DNA from: Asterias amurensis
Lineage: Eukaryota; Echinodermata; Asteroidea; Forcipulatida; Asteriidae
Assembly (NCBI RefSeq): GCF_032118995.1
Contig: NC_092662.1
Coordinates: 16,071,701 to 16,135,700, forward strand
DNA length: 64,000 nucleotides
Direction of reading: 5' to 3'
Shown: piece after piece, positions 42,547-53,771 of the stretch
How positions within the stretch are numbered: position 1 is the stretch's first letter
Layout: every line of letters begins with the position of its first letter
Notes under the pieces: model-generated
The model's database searches: none
What the model was told of the DNA's origin: nothing
Seen by the model: only the letters and a program-made list of their open reading frames with translations
Made by a program: the position numbers and the translations under genes

Positions 42547-45500
42547 ATGGCAGGGGCCCAACAAGTGTTTGAGACGCCCTCACAGTCGACACGCTTCGTC
42601 TACACTTCAGACCGCCACCCGCGAGAAACGTTAGAGATGATCAACATTCTTCGCAGGCAGCGTGAACTTTGCGACGTCGTCATCGTAGTCAACGAAAACA
42701 AAATCTATGCCCACCGGATAATCCTGTCTGCATGTAGTCCGTACTTTCGTGCAATGTTCACCGGAGAGTTGGCCGAGAGTCGCCAGACGGAGGTGACGAT
42801 ACGAGACATTGACGAGCGAGCCATGGAGCAACTCATAGACTTTGCGTATACGTCGACCATCACGGTAGAAGAGAGCAATGTACAGACGCTCCTTCCTGCG
42901 GCGTGTCTCTTGCAACTGTCCGAGATTCAGGAGGCGTGCTGTGAGTTTCTGAAGAGACAGCTCGATCCATCGAACTGTTTAGGCATCAGGGCATTTGCCG
43001 ACACTCACGCCTGTAGGGACCTGCTGCGAGTGGCGGATAAATTTACACAACAGAACTTTTTGCAGGTAAATAGAAGGTCGTGTCGTAGACTTGGCTACAC
43101 TGGCTACACAGCAGTTAACGGTTGTATTGCTTCTGACTGGCACCTCTGAACAAAGATATTGACAAAATAGGGAAACTGCCAGCATAGGGCTATAAAGTTC
43201 AGTTGGTAAAGTACAGACACATTACTTCAGAGGTGTTGGTACAAATTCCAGTCTAGAAAACTTTTTTGGTGTTCAACCCAAAATCATGTAAACATTAATT
43301 CAATTCAATTCAATTCAATTTTTATTGGTCCTATATGTCAGTTTTCTCTGTAGTGTATTATTTGAGGCCTGGGCCAAATTTTAGAGAGGTGCTTTACACA
43401 AAATCTAGCTAAGCACAACAAAATTATGCTTACAACAACAAGGTTGCTGCCCAAACTACCATGTCACATGTACAAGTTGCGACTGGTGTCCTGCTCGTTT
43501 TTGCTTAGCAGAAAGTTGTTAAGCAGTATTATCTGGGTAAGCACCTCTATGATATTGTGACTTTGATTTGATCTTCTTCTTCCTTGGTGATAAGGTCATG
43601 GAGAGTGAGGAGTTTATGCTTCTGCCAGTCAATCAGCTGATCGAGATCACGGGCAGCGACGAGCTGAATGTACGCAGTGAAGAACAGGTCTACAGTTCAG
43701 TCATATCGTGGGTCAAATACAACATACCGGAGAGGAGGAGTGAATTATCAAAGGTAAGAACCAGCCTTGTGGGTTCTTGGCCCAGTTTCATGGCTCTGCT
43801 TACTGCCGAATAATGCACTTATAATCACCATTCTCCACTTACAGTGCAAGCACCAAATTTCTGCGCTAGCTGTGTAAGTAAAGAATGCCTAGCAATGTGG
43901 AGTATGCATGTCTACAAGCAATCATTCCCTGCTAACACGTGAAATTCGGTTGACGTAAGCGCGGATTTCCCTGCTTCTGTAAGCGCCATTCTTTGCTTGT
44001 GGTAACCAGAGCCATGAAATTTGACCCTTATCTTTAGGTCCTCAATATACTCACAGTGATCTTTTAACAACTTATGTTGCGTGTCATGGCCGAGCCTTTA
44101 AGAGCATCGTACTCAAGCTCTGGTGTTTATCATCAGAGAAGTGATGGTTCGAGTCTCTATGGGTTTGAGTCCCTCGCTTGTATTCTTGAGCCAGATGCTT
44201 TACGATATAACTATTCCATGCTCTCCCCAACCAGGTCCTCCAGCACGTCCGTCTCCCTCTTCTCAATCCCAAATTCCTAGTGGGCACCGTCAGCACAGAT
44301 CTTCTCATCCGGAGCGACGAGGCATGTCGAGATCTCGTTGACGAGGCCAAGAACTACCTCCTGCTTCCCCAGGAGAGACCATTGATGCAGGGTCCGAGAA
44401 CAAGACCCAGGAAGCCCATCCGGTGTGGAGAGGTGCTCTTTGCTGGTAAGGTTGTTGTACTTACAACCCCTTTTCACACTGTATCTCTTATCCCCGTGGA
44501 ATATAGCCCCGCCCGGGGAGGCCACAGAACTTTTTCACCCCAAGGTTACCCCCGCGCACTTTTACACTGTGTCCGTATTCCATGGGGTTCTGGTTGCTTG
44601 TTTCAAGAATAGCCCCTGGCTTTACTGCATACCCCTCTTCCAGAGCAGGGCTGGCTAGTCCCAAGGGTATACCTGTTTGCCAGGCGTTTACCAAAAGGTA
44701 GAAATGTCAACATTTCAACTTACCTCCTTAAATTAGTTTGTTGTTCGTCATGACTCTTACCCATTAAGTGACTGTGACCGGAGGTAAATAGAATATTTTG
44801 TGGAAACAACTTTTCTGTCTGTCTGAAGATTTATTCTCTAGAGTCACAGATCTGTCGGAGAAATAACATGAACATGTGCGTGTTGTAAAGATGTGACTAA
44901 ATCTTCTTTTCTCTCTTGTCTTTGTACCTCAAAATTCAAATTCTAAAAACTAGTCTTATGTCACAGGTTTTCAAGGACTGTTTTCTTTTGTTTTGTAAGT
45001 AATACTACGTACGTAATACTACTTTTTGCGTAAGTAATACTACGCTTTGAGCACCCAACAGGGTGGATATTTGCGCATTACAAATCTTGATTAATATTAT
45101 TATTTATTACTCTAGTTGGCGGATGGTGCAGCGGCGATGCCATCTCCAGCGTGGAGCGGTTTGACCCTCAGAGCGCTGAATGGCGGATGGTTGCACCAAT
45201 GAGCAAGAGACGTTGTGGGGTGGGCGTGGCAGTGCTAGATGACCTTCTCTATGCGGTCGGAGGTCACGATGGGTCGTCGTATCTCAATAGTATAGAGAGG
45301 TAAGTTTAAAAGAAAATAATATGTACCGAGAGAGAGGTGCAGATTTAATTGTTAACTATCGGATAAAACCCTTGGTTTACACAAGGTTCAATCCTCATAT
45401 ACATTAGTGCCCTCGTCACTGACCCAAAAAAATTACGATAATCTTTCTCAACTCCCTGTGTAGAATACAGCCTTAGGCTGCCTGTGGCGCTCAAAGGTTT

Positions 45501-47489
45501 TTTCACACACAATTTGAACTTCTACTTATACCCGTGGGTGAAGAGAAGCAATTATAATGAAGCATCTTGCTCAAGGAGACAAATGTCATAACCGGGATTT
45601 GAACCCTCAACCCAGAGACTAAACCACCAGAACTTGAATTTGATACTTGGCCATGTCACCCTTAAAGAGTCTGATTCCTTTGTACAAATCGAAAATTGTT
45701 ACTATCAATGTCATTGTGTATACTAGGAACATGGGTTGTCTCATTCTTTATAATTTCAGTGTTGTTAAGTGCATCAAGATTTCTTCAATCAATATGATTG
45801 ATCTATTATTAATAGAATATTTTTGTTTCTAACTTCCCTCCTGAATATTAGATACGATCCTCAGACCAACCAGTGGAGCAGCGACGTTGCACCGACGAGC
45901 ACCTGCAGGACCAGCGTCGGCGTCGCTGTGCTGGATAACTTCATGTATGCAGTGGGCGGCCAGGATGGGGTGTCGTGTCTCAACATAGTAGAAAGGTAAG
46001 AGTATGTTTGTGGAAACGATACCAAATGTATTTTGTCTTTTTAACTTCAGAGTGCTCAAACATAAGGTCATAGACGGTAAATACTCTTAAAGTCAAATAG
46101 GTAAGGAGCCCTACAGCTGATGAAAGTGAGAAAGGATTCTTCAAAAGATTGTTTGAGAAATTTGTCACAAAAAATATTTGAATCTGAGAAAAAAATCTTG
46201 AATAAGTCGTTCCTCAGATTTCTGAGCGTTGGTGTTTGTTTGTAATAATGCTGTGGCAGATGCATTTGGTACATGTCGTCACCTTTGTAAATTGTGTTAA
46301 TAAAAAAAATAAATTTAATTGAAATGTTAAGTAGGATTTGAAACTTTGCATAGTGCAAATACGATATGGAAAGGTTTGCGGTAACACTATGTAATGACTA
46401 TCTCTAATGAGTTGGGGTGGTTCTGAAACAAACCGTTGGTTTCAACTTGATGTTTCGATCAGTATGCTCTGATCGTCTTCTGGAGAAAGCTGTTTGGAAG
46501 ATACTGAAATGTTATCATCATAACAAGAAGGAATGCATGTTTTATAAGTAACCAATTGAAAATAACATATTTAGAGCATTTTTATCTTTGGTACCTTGTG
46601 TGTATCTACTTACAGGTAGAATTATAACTTTAACTGTTGAGTTGCAGTCGATACAAAAACACAAATGTTTCTACTTAGGTTTTGCCTTACATATCAATTT
46701 GAATTATTTTCTGTTTTTACTTACAAAGATACGAACCTCACGCTAATCGTTGGACTCGTGTAGCCTCCATGAGTACGCGTAGACTCGGTGTCGCCGTGGC
46801 CGTTCTCGGTGGCTTCCTGTACGCCGTAGGGGGCTCGGACGGCACGTCACCCCTCAACACTGTCGAGCGCTACGACCCCCGGTCCAACAAGTGGACGCCG
46901 GTCGCCCCCATGGGGACGCGGCGGAAACATCTCGGTTGCGCCGTCTATAACGATATGTTGTACGCTGTCGGGGGGAGAGACGACCAGACTGAGCTGAGCA
47001 GTGCGGAGAGGTACGATCCGACGACGAATACGTGGAAGCCCATTGTCGCCATGAATTCAAGACGAAGTGGGGTAAGTTTTGTTTTGTTTCTCCTCTTGTG
47101 AATAAGAATAAGGGAGGGTTTGATTAGGTGTAAATCCTTGTTTGAATGAGATTTATTCTTATAGTTGGATTGCCCCAAAACGCCAATAACAGACGTCTTT
47201 GATGAAAACAAAATGGAAACGTGCATGAGCTTTGTCGGGTTACTTTGTTTGTCTTAGTGAAACAGTTAACAAGAGTTGTCGTTCTTTTTTTCCACAGGTT
47301 GGACTAGCGGTAGTCAATGGCCAGCTGATGGCTGTTGGAGGTTTTGATGGCACAACGTACCTGAAGACAGTGGAAGTCTATGACCCAGAAACAAAATCGT
47401 GGCGCATGTGCGGCAGTATGAACTATCGACGGCTCGGTGGAGGGGTTGGGGTGGTCAAGCTACCACAATCAGAACCCAGTGTCTGGTGA
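42547..47489 (+). CDS. KLHL20: Kelch-like protein 20 orthologue, CUL3 ubiquitin-ligase adaptor
   Basis: Seven coding exons: 42547-43065, 43595-43753, 44235-44445, 45116-45299, 45852-45995, 46729-47071, 47298-47489 (1,752 nt, 583 aa; human 609). All introns are GT-AG, with phases 0,0,1,2,2,0. The ATG has a good context (aaaATGG). A BTB domain (about residues 30-140, with [20 protein letters not shown]) dimerises and binds CUL3. A BACK domain follows (about 145-250), then six Kelch blades from about residue 290 (repeated YAVGG and ERYDP) ending GGGVGVVK. Long stretches, such as [16 protein letters not shown] and [10 protein letters not shown], equal the human protein as I recall it. In vertebrates KLHL20 directs CUL3 to substrates such as DAPK1 and PML; that is known for the family, not shown here. 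The shorter N-terminus relative to human is the only clear difference. Confidence 0.97.
43185..43290 (+). mobile_element. tRNA-derived SINE fragment in KLHL20 intron 1
   Basis: A-box-like 'agttcagttggtaaag', then 'cattacttcagaggtgttggtacaaattcc' (B-box-like). A related piece lies at 39255-39345, and a bare A-box region on minus at about 58860-58895. Confidence 0.5.
43368..43560. mobile_element. GGGCCC-family MITE, diverged
   Basis: 'cctgggccaaattttagagaggtgctt' at the left and 'aagcacctctatgatattgtg' at the right, with 'cttagcagaaag' inside. It ends 35 bp before KLHL20 exon 2. Confidence 0.6.
44085..44220 (+). mobile_element. tRNA-Leu-like SINE abutting KLHL20 exon 3
   Basis: A box in 'atggccgagcctttaagagc', 'gtactcaagctctggtgttt', B box 'gggtttgagtccct', then 'cttgtattcttgagccagatgctttac'. 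The 5' two-thirds of the SINE stop about 15 bp from exon 3 (44235). Confidence 0.75.
44465..44680. repeat. Dispersed repeat shared with 21038
   Basis: 'tcttatccccgtggaatatagccc', 'cacttttacactgtgtccg' and 'ttcaagaatagcccctgg', in the same order as at 21038-21310. It lies in KLHL20 intron 3. Confidence 0.6.
45420..45625 (-). mobile_element. SINE, antisense, in KLHL20 intron 4
   Basis: 'gtgaagagaagcaattataatgaag', 'catcttgctcaaggagacaa' and 'ccgggatttgaaccc' (B box on minus) match the SINE at 8205-8530. Confidence 0.7.
46370..46510. mobile_element. Copy of the hairpin repeat in KLHL20 intron 5
   Basis: 'ggtttgcggtaacactatgta' and 'gatgtttcgatcagtatgctctgatcgtcttc'; the cleanest hairpin arms of the four copies. 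Confidence 0.6.
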
Positions 47490-48330
47490 CGAACTCTAAC
47501 CCAAGTTGCCATATGTTATATGAGAGTGCTTCAGCAGCAGTCCTGGTACCTGATGACATTCTACCACATGAGGGTGCCGCAGGGCTAAAAGCTTGGCCCT
47601 CTAGGACTCGTTGCTTGGCCCTCCAGGAGGGTGTCACAAGGGTCTTTGTTAGGCCCTCCAGCTTTGTCCACAGGAGAGTGCCTCATGGCTCATTGCTTGG
47701 CTCTTGGGCACTTTTCTAAAGGATGGTGCTGCAGGGCTCACTAGTTGGCCCTTCAGCACTCAGACACATGAGGGTGCCACGTGGCTCATTGCTTGACCCG
47801 CCAGCACTCAAACACAGGAGGGTACCACAAGGCTCATTGCTTGGCCCTTCACCACTCTGCCACAGGAGGGTGCCGCAGGGCTCAATGCTCAGCCCTCCAG
47901 CTGTATCATATCGTGAGGTCTCAAGTCCAGCTTTGTCTGATTGTTTTATAGTCTACCAAATTGTGAGTGTGGTTTTGTAGGTGTCGTCAACATTTTTGGT
48001 TTGTGCAGAATTAAACTAGGTGTATGTCAATGTCAGTACCAATGTCAACTCAAACTCTAAAATTGTGGGCTCTATGAAAGAACTGAAATTGTTCTTGATG
48101 CGTGCCTGCCTACTGACATGAAAACCATGTGCACACAAGGCCAAATTTTTTTTTTCATTTACAGTAAGAAAACATTGTATTTTAGTTTGCGCTACTGTTG
48201 AAGAGGATTGTAGATGATGGCTCCTTTGCCTCAACAAAGTGAAAGAACAGGAGAGTCCATATTTTGTTTGACAAGATTCTGCAGTATGTTTACAACTCAA
48301 TCGGTTTCACTAAGTATTTCCTCATTGTCT
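47490..48330 (+). other. KLHL20 3' flank including a minisatellite
   Basis: Likely begins as KLHL20 3' UTR, since the first repeat unit starts about 80 bp after the stop. No polyadenylation signal is chosen with confidence. Confidence 0.4.
47565..47915 (+). repeat. Seven-unit 48-55 bp minisatellite encoding a PQGS motif
   Basis: Units begin 'gagggtgcc.cagggctcattgcttgg' at about 47570, 47626, 47671, 47721, 47770, 47819 and 47867. The last four are 48 bp apart and stay open in one frame, each reading like RVPQGSLLGPSPLCHR, which resembles the PQGS block of LINE reverse transcriptases. There is no other reverse-transcriptase sequence nearby. Confidence 0.8.
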
Positions 48331-48870
48331 TAAGATTAGTTCATGTCAGGGGCTCACCCAGAGGAGCACATTGGGGTCGACCTGGAAAAGCTAAAGGAAC
48401 GCACGAGTTCGTTGTGAGTAGAAAGAAAACTGGAGGCCTGTAAACCTTATCGCAAATACTCAGTACGCATGTGTTGGGCGTGGAATGAGGCTAATGCTGG
48501 TCTAGCTAGTCATAGCTAGTTAGGCCAGCATGCACCTCATTCAACACTTAATGGGTTTTTGCGGAAAAGGTCTATGGCCACCCATACCCAAAAGTAAGAT
48601 GTTTTGCTACTACTCTGAGGTAGAAGTTTTCCAACATACAAAGGCTTTCGAAAATATTATTGCCAAACAAGCAATGTTTGGCCTTCAAAGATTTGAATAT
48701 TATACACATTAAGTTTGTCAACAAATGAGGTTTAGGCTTTTTTCAAAACAGAGAAAAAGATATTTCAGCTGTGTTGTATTCATCAGAGCCAGTAGCTTTG
48801 TAAAAATGTAACCTTATGCAGAAAATTTACAGTATATAATTTAAAACATTGCTAAAAGATTGTCGTCAAT
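48331..48870. other. Intergenic, no feature
   Basis: No gene or clear repeat, apart from a short palindrome 'tagctagtcatagctagttaggccagca' near 48500. Confidence 0.45.
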
Positions 48871-48879
48871 GAAAGACTT

Positions 48880-49560
48880 TTGAAAATTGAGCTAAAATTT
48901 AGCTGAGCACCAGTCACAACAATGTAAACTTAATGTAATTTTGGCTGGTAACCTGTTTCTGTTAAGCAATTCGTTTCTGTGCTTAGCAAGTTTTTGTGCT
49001 TTACAGGCTTTATGAAAGTGGGCTCTTTTTGTGTGTGGCACAATTCAGTTTCATAGAGCTGGTTAATTGTGCTTAAAGACACTGGACACTATTGGTAATT
49101 GTCAAAGACCAGTCTTCTCGTTTGTTAAATCTCAACATATGTATTAAATAACCAACCTGTGAAAATCTGAGCTCAATTGGTCTTTGAAGTTGCGAGATAA
49201 CTATAAAAGAAAATTCACCCATGTCAGACGGTGTTGTTTGCCTTCAGATGCTTGATGTCGAGACCTCAAATTCTAAATCTGAGGTTTCGAAATCAAATTC
49301 ATGGAAAATTACTTCTTTCTCGAAAACTAAATCACGTCAGAGAGAGCCGTTTCTCACAATGTTTTATACTATCAACCTCTCACCATTGCTTGTTACCAAG
49401 TAAGGTTTTATGCTAATAGTATTTTGAGTAATTACCAATAGTGTCCTCTGCCTTTAACAGAATAAGGTTACCAGCCAAACTACTATGTTGTGTAAAGCGT
49501 GCAACTGGTATCCTGCTCATTTCTGCTAAGCAGAAGCAGCTCTATGAAGTTAGGCTCAGA
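48880..49560. mobile_element. GGGCCC-family MITEs, the second split by an M1 MITE
   Basis: One diverged copy ends at about 49025 ('ggctttatgaaagtgggctc'). A second starts 'cacaattcagtttcatagagctgg' at about 49040, is interrupted at 49073-49457, and resumes 'cagaataaggttaccagcc' to 'gcagctctatgaagttaggctc' at about 49556. Confidence 0.7.
49073..49457. mobile_element. TTAA-type foldback MITE, family M1, nested
   Basis: TTAAAGACACTGGACACTAT at the left and TGTCCTCTGCCTTTAA at the right. It is inserted inside a GGGCCC-family element; removing it with one TTAA restores 'gtgcttaacagaataagg'. Confidence 0.9.
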
Positions 49561-50290
49561 ACAAGAGGCATGTGATTGGTTGTTGCTTTTGGCGGGGCTC
49601 ACTGGATCTGTGTACTGTTATATTTATAAAAATAATATTGCAGATAATCAGAAATTTTAGATTGGCATCTGAATTTAGACTTATAATTGCTGTAATTTTC
49701 TTCAGATATAAAGAAATCCTGCTCTTTGATTTACTTATCTAGCGCTGAGAATACGGTTCACAAAAGCTCTATGGTAATCTATAACCCCCAGGGGTTCAAA
49801 AGGTGGAAATACCATCTTTTTCACTGTATGTTTTTTTTTACCCTTACACCGATTTGTATTTAGTATTGTGTTTTTAGTCGGTGTAGGAGTAAAAAAACAA
49901 ACTGTATTCTTTATCCCTGGTGCAAAAATAACCCCTAATTTCAATATATAAATTTTCATCTTAGTTTCAGATCATTTTGTCAGCAATGTCTCTTACCCAT
50001 GCTGCTCACAGTGTATATTTTCTTTCCCCACAATTTAACATTACCACTGAAATTAACTGTAATACTTTTTGTCTCCATTTGTGAAAAACCCATTGCTGAA
50101 CTATTGTTAAATATTTCCCGATAGTTTTTTGTTGCCATGGTGTTTGTGAAAACTTGGACCATATATACTTGCCAGAGATAGTATGAAGGGCTCGCTAGAT
50201 CCTTTTTGTTTTAAATTTAGAATTGGGTGCATTGCAAGAATTAAGTGTGTTTTTTATCGTCTCTAGAGGGCTACACTCAGGCCTACAGAA
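49561..50290. other. Intergenic, no feature
   Basis: No gene. A foldback-like pair 'cccttacaccgatttg' and 'agtcggtgtaggagt' lies at about 49840-49893, perhaps a SINE-tail relic. Confidence 0.4.
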
Positions 50291-50293
50291 ATT

Positions 50294-50482
50294 GCTAATA
50301 GACCTTTATCACGGTGCAGCCGCCATCTTGAATTTCTCTCATTGATATCACTGTCACCAAACCAAGGCTGGAAGAACAAAATAGTCTGGTTCCTTATTGG
50401 AAGGTGATTATTAACATGCATTACTGTTATTCGGTACGGGGAACATGACGAAGATGGAGGCAGCATGATAAAGGTCTATTGA
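50294..50482. mobile_element. Foldback repeat, 'ccatcttg' family
   Basis: 'tagacctttatcacggtgcagccgccatcttg' at the left against 'gaagatggaggcagcatgataaaggtcta' at the right. Best-preserved of three copies. Confidence 0.75.
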
Positions 50483-50696
50483 CTTCGAAGGACCCTTCGT
50501 TTCATAACCAAAAAGATATGATAGTAAACATCACATGGTTTTATGCCACAAGGTGAGGGCTACGCTAAACTTATTTGGGCTATCAACCCAAATCAATTGT
50601 CACCAGGGGCATGTTGCCACCTACTCCTAGGGCTGAAATAGGGTAACCCCCTTCACAGTCTTTAGAGATGTAGACATGGGTATTATTCAGTAAGAG

Positions 50697-50945
50697 CCTG
50701 GGCCCAATTTCATAGAGCTGATAAGCACACAAATTTGCTTAGCATGAAATTTCTTCCTTGACAAAAACAGGATTACCGACTAGATTTCCATTTGTTGCAT
50801 ATAGCTTGTTACTGGTATTCAGCTGTTGTTTGCTTATCCTGAAAACCACATGGAAATTTGTTTGGTAATCCTGTTTTTATCAAGGAAGAAATTTCATGCT
50901 AAGCAAATTTTTGTGCTTAGCAGCTCTATGAAATTGGGCCCTGGT
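50697..50945. mobile_element. GGGCCC-family foldback MITE
   Basis: CCTGGGCCCAATTTCATA at the left and TATGAAATTGGGCCCTGG at the right; inner arms 'atttcttccttgacaaaaacagga' and 'cctgtttttatcaaggaagaaat'. Sister of 18867-19115. Confidence 0.88.
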
Positions 50946-51178
50946 TGGTAGCAAAACGTTACCTTTCATTATTTTTCACAAACATGTCTCTAGTAAAGAA
51001 TACAAAAACATGTCCAACGGGCACATTTCTCCTTATCTAAACGGTTTGAGTCCCCCCCCCCCCAGATAAAACCGCAGAACTATTATTAAGTAGTAGTCTG
51101 AACAAAAGTCTATGAAAGCTTATACATGTACTCTTTGTAGGTCAGTCTGTGTTGAGTTATCAACATTTATTATTTTTT

Positions 51179-51530
51179 TTAAAGGCAGTGGACACTATTG
51201 GTAATTATACAAAATGTTGATTAGCATACGAGTAATGGGGAGAGGTTGGTATTATAAAACATTGTGAGAAACGGCTCCATTTGAAGTGGAGTAGTTTTCA
51301 AGAATTTGAATTTCAAGACCTCAGATTTAGAGTTTGAGGTCTCGAAATCAAGCATCTGAAAGCACACAACTTCGTGTGACAAGGGTGGTTTTTCTTTCAT
51401 TAATATCTCGCAATTTCTACGACCGATTGAGCTCAAATTTGCACAGGTTTGTTATTTTATGCATCTGTTGAGATACACCAAGTGAGAAGACTGGTCTTTG
51501 ACAATTACCAATAGTGTCCACTGTCTTTAA
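51179..51530. mobile_element. TTAA-type foldback MITE, family M1
   Basis: TTAAAGGCAGTGGACACTAT at the left and AGTGTCCACTGTCTTTAA at the right. Intergenic. Confidence 0.88.
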
Positions 51531-51624
51531 CTATATCGATTTTGACATTTGCTAAAAGACTACATAACTAAAAAGGCTTCTGGGGGTCGCAATCCACACA
51601 CCAAGTGGAGGGACGTGTCAGAAA

Positions 51625-51810
51625 CCTAGGCCCATTTCGAAACCACGGCTTCGGATTTGGATTCGGCTTTAGGCTCCGCCCTCTCGTCTGAAGCCCTGAG
51701 CAGCCACACAAAGCTGGCATAATAATTGTCAAAACAACCGGGGGGCCCAGCTAGCCTGAAACGAATCTGGACCCGAAGCCGTGGATTCGAAAAGGCAGTA
51801 ATGCCCCTTC
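51625..51810. mobile_element. Foldback repeat with 'ccacggcttcgg' arms
   Basis: 'tttcgaaaccacggcttcgg' at the left and 'ccgaagccgtggattcgaaa' at the right, enclosing a GC-rich centre. Single copy in the window. Confidence 0.65.
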
Positions 51811-51933
51811 GGTGGCAATTTTTCTGAAAGTTGTTGTCCACAGTTTCATGAAATTGGACCCAGAAAAATGTGTTTTTCTTCTACTATTTAAGTACAAACA
51901 ATTTGTAGTACATAATAATGTATAATATTAACA

Positions 51934-52261
51934 TTAAAGGGTCTGGGTACTTTATAAAGGGCACAAAACACAATGTCCACAGATTGACATTTAACTCACT
52001 CAGTTTGAAAATATGATGGTAGAAAGCTCCCCTGAAATTATTACTTACTGAGGTGCTATAGTTTTTGAGAAATGAGTAAAACAAATCCTGAAAAATGTAT
52101 TTTCGTGCAATTGTTCTACTCATTTCTCAAAAACTACATCACCACAGCAAGTAAGATTTCAAGGGAAGTCTTCTACTATCATTATCTTCAAACTGTGTAA
52201 GTTTAACGTAAATATGTGGACATTGTGCTTTGTGTTACAAAAAGTACCTAGACCCTTTTAA
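51934..52261. mobile_element. TTAA-type foldback MITE, family M5
   Basis: TTAAAGGGTCTGGGTACTTT at the left and AAAGTACCTAGACCCTTTTAA at the right; long inner arms around 'ttttcgtgcaattgttc'. Confidence 0.88.
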
Positions 52262-53265
52262 AGAACGATGTAAAGAGTAACTAATATTGGATATAATGAG
52301 CTGTTCTATTATGAAATAATCCTGAATGTTATTTGTTTATTTAATCATCTGCAATAGTTGGATTTAAAAAAAAATCTTTGCAAAATTATTGCTTTCCTGT
52401 GAATAAACTCTGACGCTTTCCTATCAAAAACATTTTATTTTGCACAGTGGTTCTGATTTTTTCTTTCACAGATTTGTTTGTTTGTTTATAAAGCATAAAT
52501 TGTGTTCTGATTTCCTGAAGTGCTAGCACTTGCATAAAAATAAGTCATACATGTTTTTTCCGTTTTTTTTCCCGAAATATATTTCATGCAATCATGGCTA
52601 TAAATTTAAATCCTAGTATTTTCGAGTAATATGCCTGTGATTTTTTTTTCACAGAACTCAGGAAAGTACCGAGTATTAACACACATCGGTGTAATGGATC
52701 AAACCAAAATGAATATTCTCTATCCCCTATACAAATTTAACATCTATTAATATTTTTTTGGTTTTCAAAACTTTATTTAAATACTAGAAAATGTAGGCTG
52801 TTCACAATGTGTCTAGGAGAGTTGACTTCACTTCAGAAAGAAATATTTTACAGAAATATTTGTTCCAAGTATGAACTTCATATTATGTTTTCATCCAATA
52901 TGAATTTAGATATATTATATACAATTTAGTTTCATTTCAAAAGGCTGTAGTAGCACTTTTAGATATATCAACGAAAATCTAGAGCAGTTTGTTCATGCAG
53001 GAAGAATAATCATTGGAATACACAATATGAGAAACATTTCATGTTGAAACATTTTTTCTGGATCCCTCTGTCTAAGAATTTTGATTTTCAGTTGTTTCTT
53101 TTGACCCACCCTCCCATAATTTCGAAAAAAGATTGATATTGTTTTACATTGACTGTTATGAATTGCTCCTTCACGTCCGACACGTTCAATCCGAAGGACA
53201 AAACAGTAATGGTATCTATAACGCAATACTGCACACAGATGATACATAAACACTAGAGCTTCAGT
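52262..53265. other. Intergenic, no gene
   Basis: Holds a SINE-tail relic ('cacagaactcaggaaagtaccgag') at about 52630-52750; otherwise AT-rich with nothing recognised. Confidence 0.45.
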
Positions 53266-53468
53266 CTGGGTGCAATTTCATAAAGTCTATAAGCACAAAA
53301 ACGTGCTAAACATAGAAAAGTATTGCTTACCAGAATTAGGTCACCAGCCAAATTTACATTAAGTTTACACTGTTCTGACTCTGTGGTGCTCCACTCAATT
53401 TTGCTTAGCAAAGACAATTTTTAAGCAACAACTTTCAAAGCTAACAGCTTTATGAAATTGGGCCCAGG
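53266..53468. mobile_element. GGGCCC-family MITE
   Basis: 'ctgggtgcaatttcataaagtctataagcac' at the left and 'agctttatgaaattgggcccag' at the right. Confidence 0.8.
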
Positions 53469-53489
53469 TGTGATAATGGTGTATTCTAT

Positions 53490-53770
53490 TCTGATCTCGT
53501 TCTAAAGTCCGTAAGCCAGTTTATAGCTAGGTCCTCAGCCAGGTGAAGGGCTTCAATGCCACCATCAAGGTGAGAGAGTGGGCAGTCAGCTATCATGTGG
53601 CGCATCGTCTGGGGTACACCACAGTCACAAAGCAGAGATGCAAGGTAGCCCCACTTGCGTAGGCTGCTGCGGCATATCCCTGCGACGGTACGGAAGCGGT
53701 TCAAGAGGCACCAAACGGCCGTGAGGGAGGTCCCTTGTCCACAACATGCCACACATGATACAGAGAGAAC
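53490..53770 (-). mobile_element. LINE ORF2 3' remnant
   Basis: Minus-strand translation gives LNRFRT, a WGY..S..CDCG core, QTMRHMIADCPL and a closing helix. This matches the Cys/His block at the C-terminus of non-LTR retrotransposon ORF2 (Jockey/RTE/CR1-like, from memory). No reverse-transcriptase domain precedes it. It starts about where the RING/B-box reading frame stops. Confidence 0.75.
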
Positions 53771-53771
53771 T

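Noticed and set aside
46430-46500. Possible hammerhead ribozyme in the hairpin repeat (complement has CTGAAGA-like box, stem, GAAAC and a GTC)
   Set aside because: No complementary stem I could be found on either side, an extra base sits before stem II, and the CUGANGA box is changed in this copy.
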